Shown: positions 44,523 through 54,532, numbered from the stretch's first letter. The stretch is DNA of 64,000 nt from Collimonas pratensis (GCF_001584185.1 NZ_CP013234.1:3224001-3288000); one strand, 5' to 3'. Numbers and translations are program-made. The notes: generated by a model from the sequence alone, not told the origin.

Positions 44523-46460
44523 TTATTTGCTGCCGCCGTTGTCGCCATCCACCGGCGCCGCTGCGATCGGCTTGAGGATCTTGACCTTAGCTTTCTCTTT
44601 CAAGACGTCCACGTAAGCCAGCATTTCCTGTTGCGCCAAGATGCCGGTGATCTGTTCCTGTTCCGCTACGCGGCGAGCCTGGTCCTGCGCAGCCGGCTGG
44701 CCGACCTTGCCGATACGATACACGCCGTAGCCTTGCAGCGGCAGGGTAACGCCGACATAGGCCGGCAGCTTATTGACGTCAGCCTTCATTACCGCTTCAA
44801 ACGCCAGCGGATTGACACCCTGGTTCTTGGTGCGCGACACGGTTTGCGCCACAGCGAAACCGCTGGCATTGTCCTGCGCCTTCAAGGCGGCCAGCTTCTC
44901 TTCACCAGCTTTTTTAGCCAGCGCCGCTTCTTCAGTGCGCGTCACCTTGTCGCGGATGATGGCTTGGACTTCTTCAAATGGCCGCTTGGTCACTGCCTTG
45001 TACTCAAGGACGTGGCCGGCGATAAAGGTGCTCGGCGCAACTTCGATGGCCTCGGTATTGTGTTTGTTCTTCAGCGCTTCGTCCGAATACAGGGCCGTCA
45101 AGAATTTCTGGTTGTTGTAAGGAGCGGTAGGCGCAGCAGCAGGATTCGGCTGGCGGCCGAGGTTCGCGGCGGTCTGGATTTGCAGGTGCAGTTTGTCTGC
45201 AACTGCCTTCAGGCTGTCCGCCTGCTCATACACGGTATTGCTGAAGGCTTCCGCCATTTCAGTGAATTTGCGTGCCGCCAGCTGCTTCTTGATCTCACCG
45301 GCGATTTCCGTCTTGACTTCATCCAGCGGCTTGACCTGGGCTGGCTTGATGCCGGTCAGTTCGATGATGTGATAGCCGAAATCGGATTGCACCAGATCGC
45401 TGATCTCGCCCTGCTTCAGCTTGTTGGCGGCATCTTCGAAAGGCTTGACCATGCTGCCGGCGCCGAAATAGCCGAGATCGCCGCCCAGTTCGCCGGAAGC
45501 GGTATCCTGCGAATTCGCCTTGGCGATTTTTGCAAAGTCGGCTGGCGTCTTGCGCACCTGGGCCAGCAGGCTTTCTGCCTTGGCCTTGGCGGCAGCTTGC
45601 TCAGCGGCCGGCGCATCTTTTTTCACGGCGATCAGGATGTGGCTGGCGCGGCGTTCTTCCGGCACCGTATAGCGGGCGACATTCTGGTCGTAAAAAGATT
45701 TGATATCGGCATCGCTGACCGTGACTTGCGCCGCAACCGCACTGCTGTCGAGCACTACGTACTCAGCTTTGATCTGCTCCGGAATCTCGAATTCCTTCGG
45801 GTTCTTGCTGTAATAGTCTTGCAGCATGGCGTCCGTGACCTTGACCTGGCCAGCAAAATCGGCAGACTTGAACAGCAACTCCTGCACATCGCGCTCTTGG
45901 TCGTTGATGTCAGACAGGCGGGTAGCAACGGTCTTCGGCGTGAATGCCGTCGATTGCACTGCGCCGTTCAGCTGCTGCATGGCCATATCCTGGCGCAAGC
46001 GAGCCGCGTAGCTGATCTGCGTCATGCCTTGCATGGCTAACAATTGATCGAAGGTTTTGCTGTCGAATTTGCCATCCGCGCCAAGCAGGTTTGGAAACTG
46101 GCTGAGGATGACCTGTTGAATGGCCGGATCAGTGACTGTCAAATGCTCGCTGGTGGCGGTTGCAGCCAGCACCCGCTGCGAAATCAGATTATCCAGCACG
46201 CCCTGCTTGGCTTCCGCCGTCTCCATCATTTTCGGATCGAAACGATCGCCAAATGCCTGGCGCATGCGTTCCATCTGCTGGCGCAAAGCGCCATCCAGCT
46301 CTTGCTGGGTGATCGGCTGGCCGGCGACTTTCGCTACCGTATTGGCGCCGTCGCCAAAGCTGCTATAGCTTTGCAGACCGACTAGAGCGAAGGAAGGGAT
46401 GATCAACAGCAGCAGCAAGAACTGCATCAAACGCTGATGGGTACGGACAAATTCAAACAT
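44523..46460 (-). CDS. ppiD: Peptidyl-prolyl isomerase PpiD
   Basis: A 645-residue inner-membrane-anchored periplasmic chaperone near the Sec translocon. One N-terminal helix (about residues 12-33, LMQFLLLLLIIPSFALVGLQ) is followed by a SurA-N-like chaperone domain, a parvulin domain (about 265-370: ERRASHILIAVKKDA, GGDLGYFGAGSMVKPFEDA, SDFGYHIIELTGI) and a C-terminal region. It lies downstream of hupB and tRNA-Asp, the usual order in betaproteobacteria. A terminator lies behind it. Confidence 0.95.
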   Translation of the reverse strand: MFEFVRTHQRLMQFLLLLLIIPSFALVGLQSYSSFGDGANTVAKVAGQPITQQELDGALRQQMERMRQAFGDRFDPKMMETAEAKQGVLDNLISQRVLAATATSEHLTVTDPAIQQVILSQFPNLLGADGKFDSKTFDQLLAMQGMTQISYAARLRQDMAMQQLNGAVQSTAFTPKTVATRLSDINDQERDVQELLFKSADFAGQVKVTDAMLQDYYSKNPKEFEIPEQIKAEYVVLDSSAVAAQVTVSDADIKSFYDQNVARYTVPEERRASHILIAVKKDAPAAEQAAAKAKAESLLAQVRKTPADFAKIAKANSQDTASGELGGDLGYFGAGSMVKPFEDAANKLKQGEISDLVQSDFGYHIIELTGIKPAQVKPLDEVKTEIAGEIKKQLAARKFTEMAEAFSNTVYEQADSLKAVADKLHLQIQTAANLGRQPNPAAAPTAPYNNQKFLTALYSDEALKNKHNTEAIEVAPSTFIAGHVLEYKAVTKRPFEEVQAIIRDKVTRTEEAALAKKAGEEKLAALKAQDNASGFAVAQTVSRTKNQGVNPLAFEAVMKADVNKLPAYVGVTLPLQGYGVYRIGKVGQPAAQDQARRVAEQEQITGILAQQEMLAYVDVLKEKAKVKILKPIAAAPVDGDNGGSK

Positions 46461-46553
46461 GGTCGGCCAATCGAGATCAAGCGGCTAATAAATAAAGCTG
46501 CAACATATAGGAATACTTCATATGAGGCAACTATATAAACCAAATGCACATAA

Positions 46554-46585
46554 GAAAAAAGGCGAACTCTCGTTCGCCTTTTTTG
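46554..46585 (-). terminator. Rho-independent terminator after tRNA-Asp
   Basis: A 7-bp stem GGCGAAC-TCTC-GTTCGCC (46561-46578) has six to seven A before it and six T after it, so it can act on either strand. It lies directly past the tRNA. Confidence 0.88.
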
Positions 46586-46590
46586 TATTT

Positions 46591-46667
46591 TGGCGGAGTG
46601 GACGGGACTCGAACCCGCGACCCCCGGCGTGACAGGCCGGTATTCTAACCAGCTGAACTACCACTCC
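46591..46667 (-). tRNA. tRNA-Asp (GTC)
   Basis: A 77-nt cloverleaf on the minus strand. The acceptor stem GGAGTGG pairs with CCACTCC, the discriminator base is G and CCA is encoded. The anticodon arm CCGGCCT-GTC-ACGCCGG gives anticodon GTC. The T arm contains GGTTCGAGTCC. Confidence 0.97.
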
Positions 46668-46785
46668 TAAAACTGCTCGCAAATCTTATAAAACAAATTC
46701 GCATTTTCCTGCCTGACCACGCCGCAGAAAACACGACAGACTACTCGGCCAAACATTTTGGCGTTTGTCACCACGCCAAAGAACG

Positions 46786-47058
46786 CTAGTTTACAGCATC
46801 TTTCAACGCTTTGCCAGGCTTAAATTTAGGAACTTTCGCTGCCTTGATCTTAATTGCTTCTCCAGTGCGCGGATTACGGCCGGTACGGGCCGCGCGCTTG
46901 CCTACGGAAAAGGTGCCGAAACCAACCAGCGTCACGCTGCCGTTCTTCTTCAGCGTGGTTTTTACTGCCGCGATCATCGCATCCAGCGCGCGTGTCGACG
47001 CCGCCCTGGAAATGTCTGCCGACTTGGCAATATGATCGATCAATTCAGTTTTGTTCAC
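46786..47058 (-). CDS. hupB: HU-type DNA-binding protein
   Basis: A 90-residue nucleoid protein of the HU family. It starts [21 protein letters not shown] and contains the DNA-arm consensus [22 protein letters not shown] (about residues 46-67). The start is a GTG at 47056-47058 with AGGGGA upstream; a longer frame is rejected because HU is 90 residues. It is preceded by a good sigma70 promoter (TTGACA-17-TTTAAT) about 115 bp upstream and follows lon, as in most proteobacteria. Confidence 0.96.
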   Translation of the reverse strand: MNKTELIDHIAKSADISRAASTRALDAMIAAVKTTLKKNGSVTLVGFGTFSVGKRAARTGRNPRTGEAIKIKAAKVPKFKPGKALKDAVN

Positions 47059-47148
47059 TTGGGTCCCCTCATATGAATGGAAATTCGAGATGCGAGTTTG
47101 GCGATGCAATCAAGGTCAGCATCGCGTGCTAAAACATCGCGGGCGGAG

Positions 47149-47201
47149 TGCAGAAAAATTCTGCAAGCTCGTATTAAACAAGCCGCAAAGCCTTGTGTCA
47201 A
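47149..47201 (-). promoter_or_regulatory. hupB promoter with palindrome at the predicted mRNA 5' end
   Basis: On the minus strand, TTGACA (47196-47201), a 17-bp spacer and TTTAAT (47173-47178) form a near-consensus sigma70 promoter. The transcript should start near 47166, at the edge of the perfect palindrome TGCAGAA-AAA-TTCTGCA (47149-47165). The region 47202-47333 holds nothing else I can name. Confidence 0.65.
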
Positions 47202-47333
47202 GCGCCTTCCGGGCATTACGGGGTGGGTTTAACCTGATTTTACAAACTTGATAGATTCAACATCCGGCGGCTGCGCACCATAAAAAAATGGTTCTTCACG
47301 GATTCCCGGGAAAGGCGGCTTCCTTTTCAGGTT

Positions 47334-47402
47334 GTAGGGTGGGCACGCTTTTGTGCCCACGCTGTAACTATCCGCGTGGGCACAAAAGCATGCCCACCCT
47401 AC
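47334..47402. repeat. BIME-like palindrome GTAGGGTGGGCA...TGCCCACCCTAC, copy 3
   Basis: The same outer arms and inner TTTTGTGCCCACGC / GCGTGGGCACAAAA hairpins as the copy at 30047, with a different loop. It lies between lon and hupB, 78 bp past the lon stop. Confidence 0.9.
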
Positions 47403-47479
47403 GGTAAAAAAAAAGCGCCCTCACGGACACTTTCTTCAATCACGGAAATTAAGGCCGTGAATTCAACGGCTTAAAGAAT

Positions 47480-49894
47480 TTAGTGCTTGACCACGCTGGG
47501 GTCGCTCTTCTCGCCAGTCTTGGCAACCGTCGCCGCATCCAGCACTGCTTCCTCTTCGGTCAACGGCACCGGCTGACGTTCCAGCGCGATTTCCAGCACC
47601 TTGTCGATCCAGCGCACCGGCACGATTTCCAGCTTGTTCTTGACGTTGTCCGGAATTTCGGCCAAGTCCTTCACATTCTGCTCTGGGATCAATACCGTCT
47701 TGATGCCGCCGCGATGCGCCGCCAGCAGTTTTTCTTTCAAGCCGCCGATCGGCAAGACTTCGCCGCGCAGAGTGATTTCACCTGTCATCGCGACATCGGC
47801 GCGCACCGGAATGCCGGTAAAGATCGACACCAGCGCCGTGGTCATGCCGACGCCGGCCGAAGGACCGTCCTTCGGCGTCGCGCCTTCCGGCACGTGGATG
47901 TGGATATCGCTCTTCTCGAAAGCCTCGCCCTTGATGCCCAGCTTCGCAGCCCGGCTGCGCATCACGGTGCGCGCTGCCTCGATCGATTCCTTCATCACGT
48001 CGCCCAGCGTACCGGTACGGATGATGGCGCCCTTGCCAGGCATCTTGACCGCTTCGATGGTCAACAGCTCGCCGCCGACTTCGGTCCATGCCAGGCCGAC
48101 CACCTGGCCGATCTGGTTTTCCTTCTCCGCCACGCCGTAGTCGAAGCGGCGCACACCGAGGAACTTGTCGATGTTCTTGGTAGTGACAGCGACCTTCTTC
48201 TCTTGCTTCTTCAACAGCAACAGCTTGACTACCTTACGGCAGATCTTGGAGATTTCGCGTTCCAGCGAACGCACCCCGGCTTCACGCGTGTAGTAACGGA
48301 TGATGTCGCGGATCGCACCTTCGGCGACGCTGATTTCTTCTGCTTTCAAACCGTTGTTCTTGATTTGCTTAGGCAGCAAGTAGCGCAGCGCGATGTTGGT
48401 CTTTTCATCTTCGGTGTAGCCGGACAAGCGAATCACTTCCATCCGGTCCAGCAATGCCGGCGGAATGTTGAAGGAGTTCGAGGTGGCCACGAACATCACG
48501 TCCGACAAGTCGAAATCGACTTCGATGTAATGATCCGAGAAAGTATGGTTCTGCTCAGGATCCAGCACTTCCAGCAAAGCCGATGACGGATCGCCGCGGA
48601 AATCCATGCCGAGCTTGTCGATCTCGTCCAGCAGGAACAGCGGATTGCGCACCCCGACCTTGGTCAGGCTTTGCAGGATCTTGCCTGGCATCGAACCGAT
48701 GTAAGTACGGCGATGGCCACGGATCTCAGCCTCGTCACGCACGCCCCCCAAAGCCATGCGCACGAACTTGCGGTTGGTGGCGCGGGCGATCGATTGCCCC
48801 AGCGAGGTTTTACCCACGCCCGGAGGACCGACGAAACACAGGATCGGCGCTTTCAGTTTGTCGACGCGTTGTTGCACGGCGAGGTATTCCAGGATGCGTT
48901 CCTTGACCTTGTCCAGGCCATAGTGATCGCCTTCCAGCACTTTTTCAGCATTGCCGAGCTCGTTGTTGACCTTGGATTTTTTCTTCCATGGCAAACCGAC
49001 CAGCGTATCGATGTAGTTGCGCACCACGGTGGCTTCGGCCGACATCGGCGACATCAGCTTCAGCTTCTTCAGTTCGCTCTGGGCTTTTTCCAGCGCTTCC
49101 TTCGGCATCTTGGCAGCCAGGATCTTCTTTTCCAGCTCTTCCAGATCCGCGCCTTCTTCGCCTTCGCCCAATTCCTTCTGGATCGCCTTGACCTGCTCGT
49201 TCAGATAGTATTCGCGCTGCGATTTTTCCATCTGGCGCTTGACGCGGCCACGGATACGCTTTTCCACCTGCAGGATGTCCAGTTCGCCTTCGAGCTGGCC
49301 CAGCAGATGCTCGTAGCGTTTGGCGATGTTGAAGATCTCCAGGATCACCTGCTTTTGCTCCAGCTTCAGCGGCAAGTGGGCAGCAATGGTGTCGGCCAGA
49401 CGGCCGGCGTCATCGATGCCGGACAGCGAAGTCAGGATCTCTGGCGGGATTTTCTTGTTGAGTTTGACGTACTGGTCGAACTGCTGAACGATGGCGCGGC
49501 GCATTGCCTCCACCTCAGCTTCGTCGCCCAGTTCGGATTCCAGCGGCGTCAGGTCGGCAACGAAATGCGTATCGAGTTCGCTGATGTGATGGATACGGGC
49601 GCGCTGCGCACCCTCCACCAGCACCTTGACGGTACCGTCAGGCAGTTTCAGCATTTGCAAGATGTTGGCGACGCAGCCGATTTCATAAATATCGTCCGGC
49701 GACGGCTCGTCCTTGGCGGCAGCCTTCTGGGCTGCCAGCATGATGCTCTTGCCCTGCTCCATCGCAGCTTCCAGGGCCTTGATGGATTTAGGACGACCGA
49801 CGAACAATGGGATCACCATATGCGGAAATACAACCACATCCCGCAAAGGCAAGAGAGGCAACTGAGTCTGTTCAGTAAATGTAGAAGTCGTCAT
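47480..49894 (-). CDS. lon: ATP-dependent protease Lon
   Basis: An 804-residue AAA+ serine protease of cytoplasmic quality control. The N-terminal substrate domain begins QLPLLPLRDVVVFPHMVIPLFVGR. Walker A is GPPGVGKTS (about residue 355), and the Lon signature LFLLDEIDKLGMDFRGDPSSALLEVLDPEQN follows. The C-terminal protease domain carries the catalytic Ser in KDGPSAGVGM (about residue 678) and Lys in GGLKEKLLAA (about 721). I start at ATG 49894, with AAGG upstream. It lies between clpX and hupB in the conserved order. Confidence 0.98.
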   Translation of the reverse strand: MTTSTFTEQTQLPLLPLRDVVVFPHMVIPLFVGRPKSIKALEAAMEQGKSIMLAAQKAAAKDEPSPDDIYEIGCVANILQMLKLPDGTVKVLVEGAQRARIHHISELDTHFVADLTPLESELGDEAEVEAMRRAIVQQFDQYVKLNKKIPPEILTSLSGIDDAGRLADTIAAHLPLKLEQKQVILEIFNIAKRYEHLLGQLEGELDILQVEKRIRGRVKRQMEKSQREYYLNEQVKAIQKELGEGEEGADLEELEKKILAAKMPKEALEKAQSELKKLKLMSPMSAEATVVRNYIDTLVGLPWKKKSKVNNELGNAEKVLEGDHYGLDKVKERILEYLAVQQRVDKLKAPILCFVGPPGVGKTSLGQSIARATNRKFVRMALGGVRDEAEIRGHRRTYIGSMPGKILQSLTKVGVRNPLFLLDEIDKLGMDFRGDPSSALLEVLDPEQNHTFSDHYIEVDFDLSDVMFVATSNSFNIPPALLDRMEVIRLSGYTEDEKTNIALRYLLPKQIKNNGLKAEEISVAEGAIRDIIRYYTREAGVRSLEREISKICRKVVKLLLLKKQEKKVAVTTKNIDKFLGVRRFDYGVAEKENQIGQVVGLAWTEVGGELLTIEAVKMPGKGAIIRTGTLGDVMKESIEAARTVMRSRAAKLGIKGEAFEKSDIHIHVPEGATPKDGPSAGVGMTTALVSIFTGIPVRADVAMTGEITLRGEVLPIGGLKEKLLAAHRGGIKTVLIPEQNVKDLAEIPDNVKNKLEIVPVRWIDKVLEIALERQPVPLTEEEAVLDAATVAKTGEKSDPSVVKH

Positions 49895-50226
49895 GGCGAG
49901 CCTTATCAAAAAAACTTACTAATGATGTTGGCACGAGTGGCCGAGAATCAAGCCCCAGTTTCAACAATAAATCACCACTTCTATGGGAGCCTTCAGGAAA
50001 GCCCCCGTTTTTGCGTGGGCCAATAAAAAAAGCCACACGCGAAGCTGACTTCGGGTGGCTTTGCGATTGAAGCCAAATCGTATATTTTGGGAAATTGTAC
50101 TACTTTTGAGTGAAAAACCTGCTTAAACCCCTGCTTTTTACAAGGCTTTACAAAATTACCGGCTTTTCCTACATGGCGCCGGCCGGGCAAAATCCGCCCC
50201 AGCCAGCACCGGCAAGACCAGAGCGC
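49895..50226. other. lon-clpX intergenic region
   Basis: The 332-bp gap holds the clpX terminator (50024-50060) and, between it and lon, presumably the lon promoter. A TTGAAAC segment on the minus strand could be a heat-shock -35, but I see no convincing CCCCAT-type -10. The stretch 50061-50226 shows no gene. Confidence 0.45.
50024..50060 (-). terminator. Rho-independent terminator of clpX
   Basis: AGCCAC (50031-50036) pairs with GTGGCT (50055-50060), and CGAAG pairs with CTTCG inside. On the minus strand six T follow. Confidence 0.8.
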
Positions 50227-51495
50227 TTACTTGGCGCCGGACACCTTTGGTTGTTCATGGTAAATCAACAAGGGCTTGGCGCCGCTGTTGACGGTATTTT
50301 CATCCACAACTACCTTGGCGACGTTTTGCTGACTTGGCAAATCGTACATAACGTCCAGCAATACATGCTCCAGGATCGAACGCAGGCCGCGGGCGCCGGT
50401 CTTGCGGGCCAGCGCCCGCTTGGCGATGGCTTGCAAGGCGGCCGGACGGATTTCCAGCTCGGCGCCTTCCATCTGCAGCAATTTTGAATACTGCTTGACC
50501 AGTGCGTTCTTCGGCGCGATCAGGATCTCGATCAGGGCGGCTTCGTTCAGCTCCGCCAGCGTCGCAATTACCGGCAGGCGGCCGACCAGTTCAGGGATCA
50601 GGCCGAAACGGGTCAGGTCCTCCGGCTCGGCATCCAGCAAGACTTCGCTGGAGGTGCGCTGGCTCTGGCTCTTCACATTTGCCGAAAAGCCAATGCCGCT
50701 CTTTTCCGAACGCTCGGAAATGATCTTGGTCAGGCCGTCGAAAGCGCCGCCGCAGATGAACAGGATATTGGTGGTGTCGATCTGCACGAAGTCCTGGTTC
50801 GGATGCTTGCGGCCGCCCTGCGGCGGCACCGACGCCATGGTGCCTTCGATCAGCTTCAACAGCGCCTGCTGCACGCCTTCGCCTGAAACGTCACGGGTAA
50901 TCGACGGATTGTCCGATTTGCGCGAGATCTTGTCGATCTCATCGATGTACACGATGCCGCGCTGCGCTTTGTCGACTTCGTAATTGCAGTTCTGCAGCAG
51001 CTTCTGGATGATGTTCTCGACGTCTTCGCCGACATAGCCGGCTTCGGTCAAGGTGGTCGCATCGGCGATCACGAACGGCACGTTCAGCATACGCGCCAGC
51101 GTCTGCGCCAGCAAGGTCTTGCCGGAACCGGTCGGGCCTACCAGCAGGATGTTGCTCTTGGCCAGCTCGATGTCGTCTTTCTTGCCGAGATGCTTGAGGC
51201 GCTTGTAGTGGTTATATACCGCCACCGACAAGATGCGCTTGGCCGGCTCCTGGCCGATCACGTATTGATCGAGCAGCTCGCTGATTTCCTGCGGCGTCGG
51301 CAATTCCGATTTCTGGCCATCCAGCGTCTCGACGTTCGAAGCTTCATCCGTAATGATGTCATTGCAGAGATCGATACATTCATCACAGATGAATACCGAT
51401 GGCCCGGCGATGAGTTTTTTCACCTCGTGCTGGCTCTTGCCGCAAAAGGAACAGTAAAGCAGTTTTTCGCCGCTGGAAGATTTTTTATCAGGCAT
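50227..51495 (-). CDS. clpX: ATP-dependent Clp protease ATP-binding subunit ClpX
   Basis: A 422-residue AAA+ unfoldase that feeds substrates to ClpP. The N-terminal zinc-binding domain has [18 protein letters not shown]...[14 protein letters not shown] (about residues 16-48). Walker A is [12 protein letters not shown] (about 118), Walker B is [11 protein letters not shown], the pore loop GYVGED is visible, and the ClpP-contact IGF-type tripeptide region (SGIGFSANV) is present. It follows clpP with a 181-bp gap. Length is standard. Confidence 0.98.
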   Translation of the reverse strand: MPDKKSSSGEKLLYCSFCGKSQHEVKKLIAGPSVFICDECIDLCNDIITDEASNVETLDGQKSELPTPQEISELLDQYVIGQEPAKRILSVAVYNHYKRLKHLGKKDDIELAKSNILLVGPTGSGKTLLAQTLARMLNVPFVIADATTLTEAGYVGEDVENIIQKLLQNCNYEVDKAQRGIVYIDEIDKISRKSDNPSITRDVSGEGVQQALLKLIEGTMASVPPQGGRKHPNQDFVQIDTTNILFICGGAFDGLTKIISERSEKSGIGFSANVKSQSQRTSSEVLLDAEPEDLTRFGLIPELVGRLPVIATLAELNEAALIEILIAPKNALVKQYSKLLQMEGAELEIRPAALQAIAKRALARKTGARGLRSILEHVLLDVMYDLPSQQNVAKVVVDENTVNSGAKPLLIYHEQPKVSGAK

Positions 51496-51612
51496 AAAGG
51501 CAGTATTTAAGTAAAACTAAGGGAGCGCATCGATCGGGTAAAAGCGAGGACGCGGCAGGCATTGATTTTATATTACCCGCGAAATCAAAGTTCGTCACGC
51601 CTAAGGCCGTTT

Positions 51613-51649
51613 TTGAAAAGCAAAACGCCCGTACCTTGGGGGCCGGGCG
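51613..51649 (-). terminator. Terminator between clpP and clpX
   Basis: A short stem CGCCCG (51626-51631) and CGGGCG (51644-51649) is followed on the minus strand by TTTTGCTTTT. It may be partial, since clpP and clpX are often co-transcribed. Confidence 0.65.
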
Positions 51650-51676
51650 CCGAGCATTCCTTCAATTACGCAGTAA

Positions 51677-52303
51677 TCAAGCGCGTGTCGCCAGGACTTT
51701 ATCAATCAGACCATATTCCACGGCAGCATCGGCCGACATGAAATTGTCACGATCCGTATCCTTGCTGATCTGCTCAACGCTTCTGCCGGTCTTGTCGGCC
51801 AGGATGCCGTTCAGGCGCTCGCGCAAATACAGGATTTCGCGTGCCTGGATTTCGATATCCGAAGCTTGCCCTTGGGCGCCGCCCAGAGGCTGGTGAATCA
51901 TGATGCGCGAATTCGGCAACGAGAAACGCTTGCCCTTGGCGCCAGCGGCTAGCAGAAAAGCACCCATCGAAGCAGCCATGCCGGTGCACAGCGTCGATAC
52001 ATCCGGCTTGATGAACTGCATGGTGTCGAAAATCGCCATGCCGGCTGAAACCGAGCCGCCAGGAGAATTGATGTACAGGGAAATATCCTTGTCAGGATTT
52101 TCACTTTCCAGGAACAGCAATTGCGCCACGATCAAATTGGCGGTCTGGTCATTGACCGGACCCACCAGGAAAATCACGCGCTCGCGCAACAGGCGCGAAT
52201 AAATATCGTACGACCGCTCACCGCGCCCGCTTTGCTCAATCACGATAGGCACCATGCCGAGCATGTCAGTATCCAGTGCCGAATTACGATTAAAGCCTGT
52301 CAT
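51677..52303 (-). CDS. clpP: ATP-dependent Clp protease proteolytic subunit
   Basis: A 208-residue serine protease forming the ClpP barrel. The catalytic serine is in [14 protein letters not shown] (about residue 111), the histidine is in [11 protein letters not shown] (about 136), and the aspartate is in KDTDRDNFM (about 185). The N-terminal propeptide-like part is short. AAGGA precedes the ATG. The order tig-clpP-clpX-lon is conserved. A stable hairpin in the tig-clpP gap may tune expression. Confidence 0.98.
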   Translation of the reverse strand: MTGFNRNSALDTDMLGMVPIVIEQSGRGERSYDIYSRLLRERVIFLVGPVNDQTANLIVAQLLFLESENPDKDISLYINSPGGSVSAGMAIFDTMQFIKPDVSTLCTGMAASMGAFLLAAGAKGKRFSLPNSRIMIHQPLGGAQGQASDIEIQAREILYLRERLNGILADKTGRSVEQISKDTDRDNFMSADAAVEYGLIDKVLATRA

Positions 52304-52347
52304 AGTATTCCTTATGGAGAGCGCTCAAAACCTAATCAATCCACTGA

Positions 52348-52376
52348 CCGGGGCCAGGCTACCTGCCTGACCCCGG
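52348..52376 (-). other. Stable hairpin in the tig-clpP intergenic region
   Basis: In the minus-strand transcript CCGGGGUCAGG pairs with CCUGGCCCCGG over 11 bp (one G-U) around a 7-nt loop. It begins 14 nt past the tig stop. No T-run follows, so it is more likely a processing or stability element than a terminator. Confidence 0.6.
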
Positions 52377-52389
52377 TTATGCAGGCTGA

Positions 52390-53742
52390 TTAAGCCTGTT
52401 GCCCGTTGTTGCTCATCAATTCATCGAATGCGACCGATTTTTCAGTCACTTTCGATTTGCCCAACACGTAGTTAACGACGTTTTCTTCCAAAACAAGGGC
52501 TTCGACCTCTGCCAGACGGCGGCGATCGCTGAAATAATACTTCAGGACTTGTTGCGGGTCTTCGTAGCTCTGAGCAAAGTCTTCGACTTGCGCCTTGACC
52601 TGCTCTGGTGTTGCCTGCAATTTGTTTTCCTTGACCACTTCGGCCAGGATCAGGCCCAGGCGGACGCGACGCTCGGCTTGGGCGGTGAACAGCTCAGGCG
52701 GGAAAGGCATGTCATTGACCTTCATGCCACGCTGTGCCATGTCCTGGCGTGTCATTTCAACCAGACGCTCAACGTCCTGGTCTACCAGCGCCTTAGGCAC
52801 TTCCAGTTCGCTGACCTTGATCAGGGCATCCATCACGCTGTCTTTGTTCTTAGCCTTGACGCGGGAGCCGACTTCACGCTCCAGATTGAGCTTGATGTCA
52901 GCGCGCATCTTGGTCAGGTCGCCGTCGTCAATGCCCAGGGTCTTGGCGAATTCCGCGTCGACTTCCGGCAGATGCGCCCATTCCAGCTTCTTCAGGGTGA
53001 TAGTGAATTCGGCAGTCTTGCCGGCCACATCCTTGCCATGGTAATCCGCTGGGAAAGCCAGTTCAAAAGTCTTGGCTTCGCCGACTTTCAGACCGATAGT
53101 TGCGGCTTCGAACTCAGGCAACATACGGCCTTCGCCCAGCACGTACGCGTAGTCATCAGCCTTGCCGCCCTGGAACTCAACGCCGTCGATCTTGCCGACG
53201 AAGTCGACTGTCACGCGGTCGCCGTTCTTGGCTGTCAGGTCGCTGCCGCCATCGCCGTGCGCGCCTTGCTCGCCCTTGACGTGGTAGTGCACGCGCTGCT
53301 TGCGCAGGATGTCGATGGTCTTGTCGATTTCCGCATCGCTGACTTCAGCCTTGGTGCGCTCGACTTCTACTGCAGTCAGATCGCCGATCTTGACTTCAGG
53401 GTAGATTTCAAAAGTAGCGTCGAATGCCAGCGTGCCTTCAGCAACGCCCTCGCTGTTCTTTGGCTCGATCTTCGGATAGCCGGCGACGCGCAGGTTGTTT
53501 TCGTTGGCAGCAGTGTTGAAAGCATTGCCGACCTTGTCGTTCAATACTTCGGTTTCCACCTGATAGCCGTACTGTGCGGCGACCATCTTCATCGGCACTT
53601 TACCTGGGCGGAAGCCAGGCGCTTTAGCGGTGCGAGCGCGAACCTTCAGGCGTTTCTCGACTTCGGTTTGCACTTCGCTGATGGCGATAGTGAGGGTAAG
53701 GCGGCGTTCAAGTTTATCCAGAGTTTCGACTGCAGTTGCCAT
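52390..53742 (-). CDS. tig: Trigger factor
   Basis: A 450-residue ribosome-associated chaperone and prolyl isomerase. The N-terminal ribosome-binding domain carries the signature [12 protein letters not shown] near residues 43-54. The FKBP-type domain is at about 160-245 ([36 protein letters not shown]). The C-terminal helical arms follow. It heads the tig-clpP-clpX-lon cluster. Length is standard for proteobacteria (430-450). Confidence 0.97.
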   Translation of the reverse strand: MATAVETLDKLERRLTLTIAISEVQTEVEKRLKVRARTAKAPGFRPGKVPMKMVAAQYGYQVETEVLNDKVGNAFNTAANENNLRVAGYPKIEPKNSEGVAEGTLAFDATFEIYPEVKIGDLTAVEVERTKAEVSDAEIDKTIDILRKQRVHYHVKGEQGAHGDGGSDLTAKNGDRVTVDFVGKIDGVEFQGGKADDYAYVLGEGRMLPEFEAATIGLKVGEAKTFELAFPADYHGKDVAGKTAEFTITLKKLEWAHLPEVDAEFAKTLGIDDGDLTKMRADIKLNLEREVGSRVKAKNKDSVMDALIKVSELEVPKALVDQDVERLVEMTRQDMAQRGMKVNDMPFPPELFTAQAERRVRLGLILAEVVKENKLQATPEQVKAQVEDFAQSYEDPQQVLKYYFSDRRRLAEVEALVLEENVVNYVLGKSKVTEKSVAFDELMSNNGQQA

Positions 53743-53943
53743 GTGGATCGTCCAAAAATTAAAAATTCCGTGGTGCGACCAGAGTAATCGGCTTAAATGT
53801 TGTCATTTTCACCCCAACCCTGTCGCGCTAAAGTCCGATATTCTATACGTAAAACAGCCCGTTGCGCCAAAACGCGTCACCGTGCGCCTGCATTAACAAG
53901 CGATCCAGCAGCTATTTGGATGGCAAAAGGCTGCCAAGCCCGC

Positions 53944-54441
53944 TTATTTCAGCGGAATCGGGTTTCCGGCGGACACCGGCACGGCGGTCACGCTGTTTTG
54001 CGGACTGCCATCTACCAGCTTATCCGAATAGGTAAGATAAACCAGCGTATTCCGCTTCGGGTCGACCAGACGCACTATATGTAAACGTTTGAACAACACC
54101 GACATGCGTTCGGTAAACACATCTTCCTGCAAGGGCAGCTTGCCGACGAACTGGACGGCTGCCGCAACCTGGCGACAGGCAATCGACGCCTCGGCCCGGT
54201 CTTCCGCCAAGCCGACCGTCCCCTTGACGCCGCCGGTGCGGGCGCGCGAGACATAGCAGGTCACGCCCTGCACCTTGGGGTCATCGTAGGCCTCCACCAC
54301 AACCCGGTCGTTACGGCCGACCCAGCGAAAGGCGGTGCTGACCTCGCCCACCTGCTCTGATGCGGCCTGCACCGGCTCTGAAACCGCAACAAATGCAAGG
54401 CAGCATGACAAGGCTAGCAAGCAACGGGATGTTGTGCGCAT
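53944..54441 (-). CDS. creA: CreA family protein, exported
   Basis: A 165-residue protein of the CreA family. A signal peptide of about 26 residues (MRTTSRCLLALSCCLAFVAVS...) precedes VGEVSTAFRWVGRNDRVVVEAYDDPKVQGVTCYVSRARTGG, which is the characteristic CreA core. Later segments CRQV...FKRLHIVRLVDPKRNTLVYLTYSDK also fit. Two cysteines in the mature part (GVTCYV, IACRQV) could form a disulphide. The function is unknown; in E. coli it lies with creBCD, which are not present here. Confidence 0.92.
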   Translation of the reverse strand: MRTTSRCLLALSCCLAFVAVSEPVQAASEQVGEVSTAFRWVGRNDRVVVEAYDDPKVQGVTCYVSRARTGGVKGTVGLAEDRAEASIACRQVAAAVQFVGKLPLQEDVFTERMSVLFKRLHIVRLVDPKRNTLVYLTYSDKLVDGSPQNSVTAVPVSAGNPIPLK

Positions 54442-54532
54442 ATTTATTCCAAGAAAGAGAAATTCGAAAAAACCGATTGCATGCGAACCGCCCGCCTTTT
54501 TTATCCTGCCCTGACATAAAAGACAGGGACGT

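Noticed and set aside
49895..50023. Possible heat-shock (sigma32) promoter for lon
   Set aside because: A TTGAAAC-like -35 exists on the minus strand, but no convincing -10 of the CCCCAT type at correct spacing was seen.
48671..50026. 451-residue frame opposite lon
   Set aside because: Shadow frame; lon is unambiguous.
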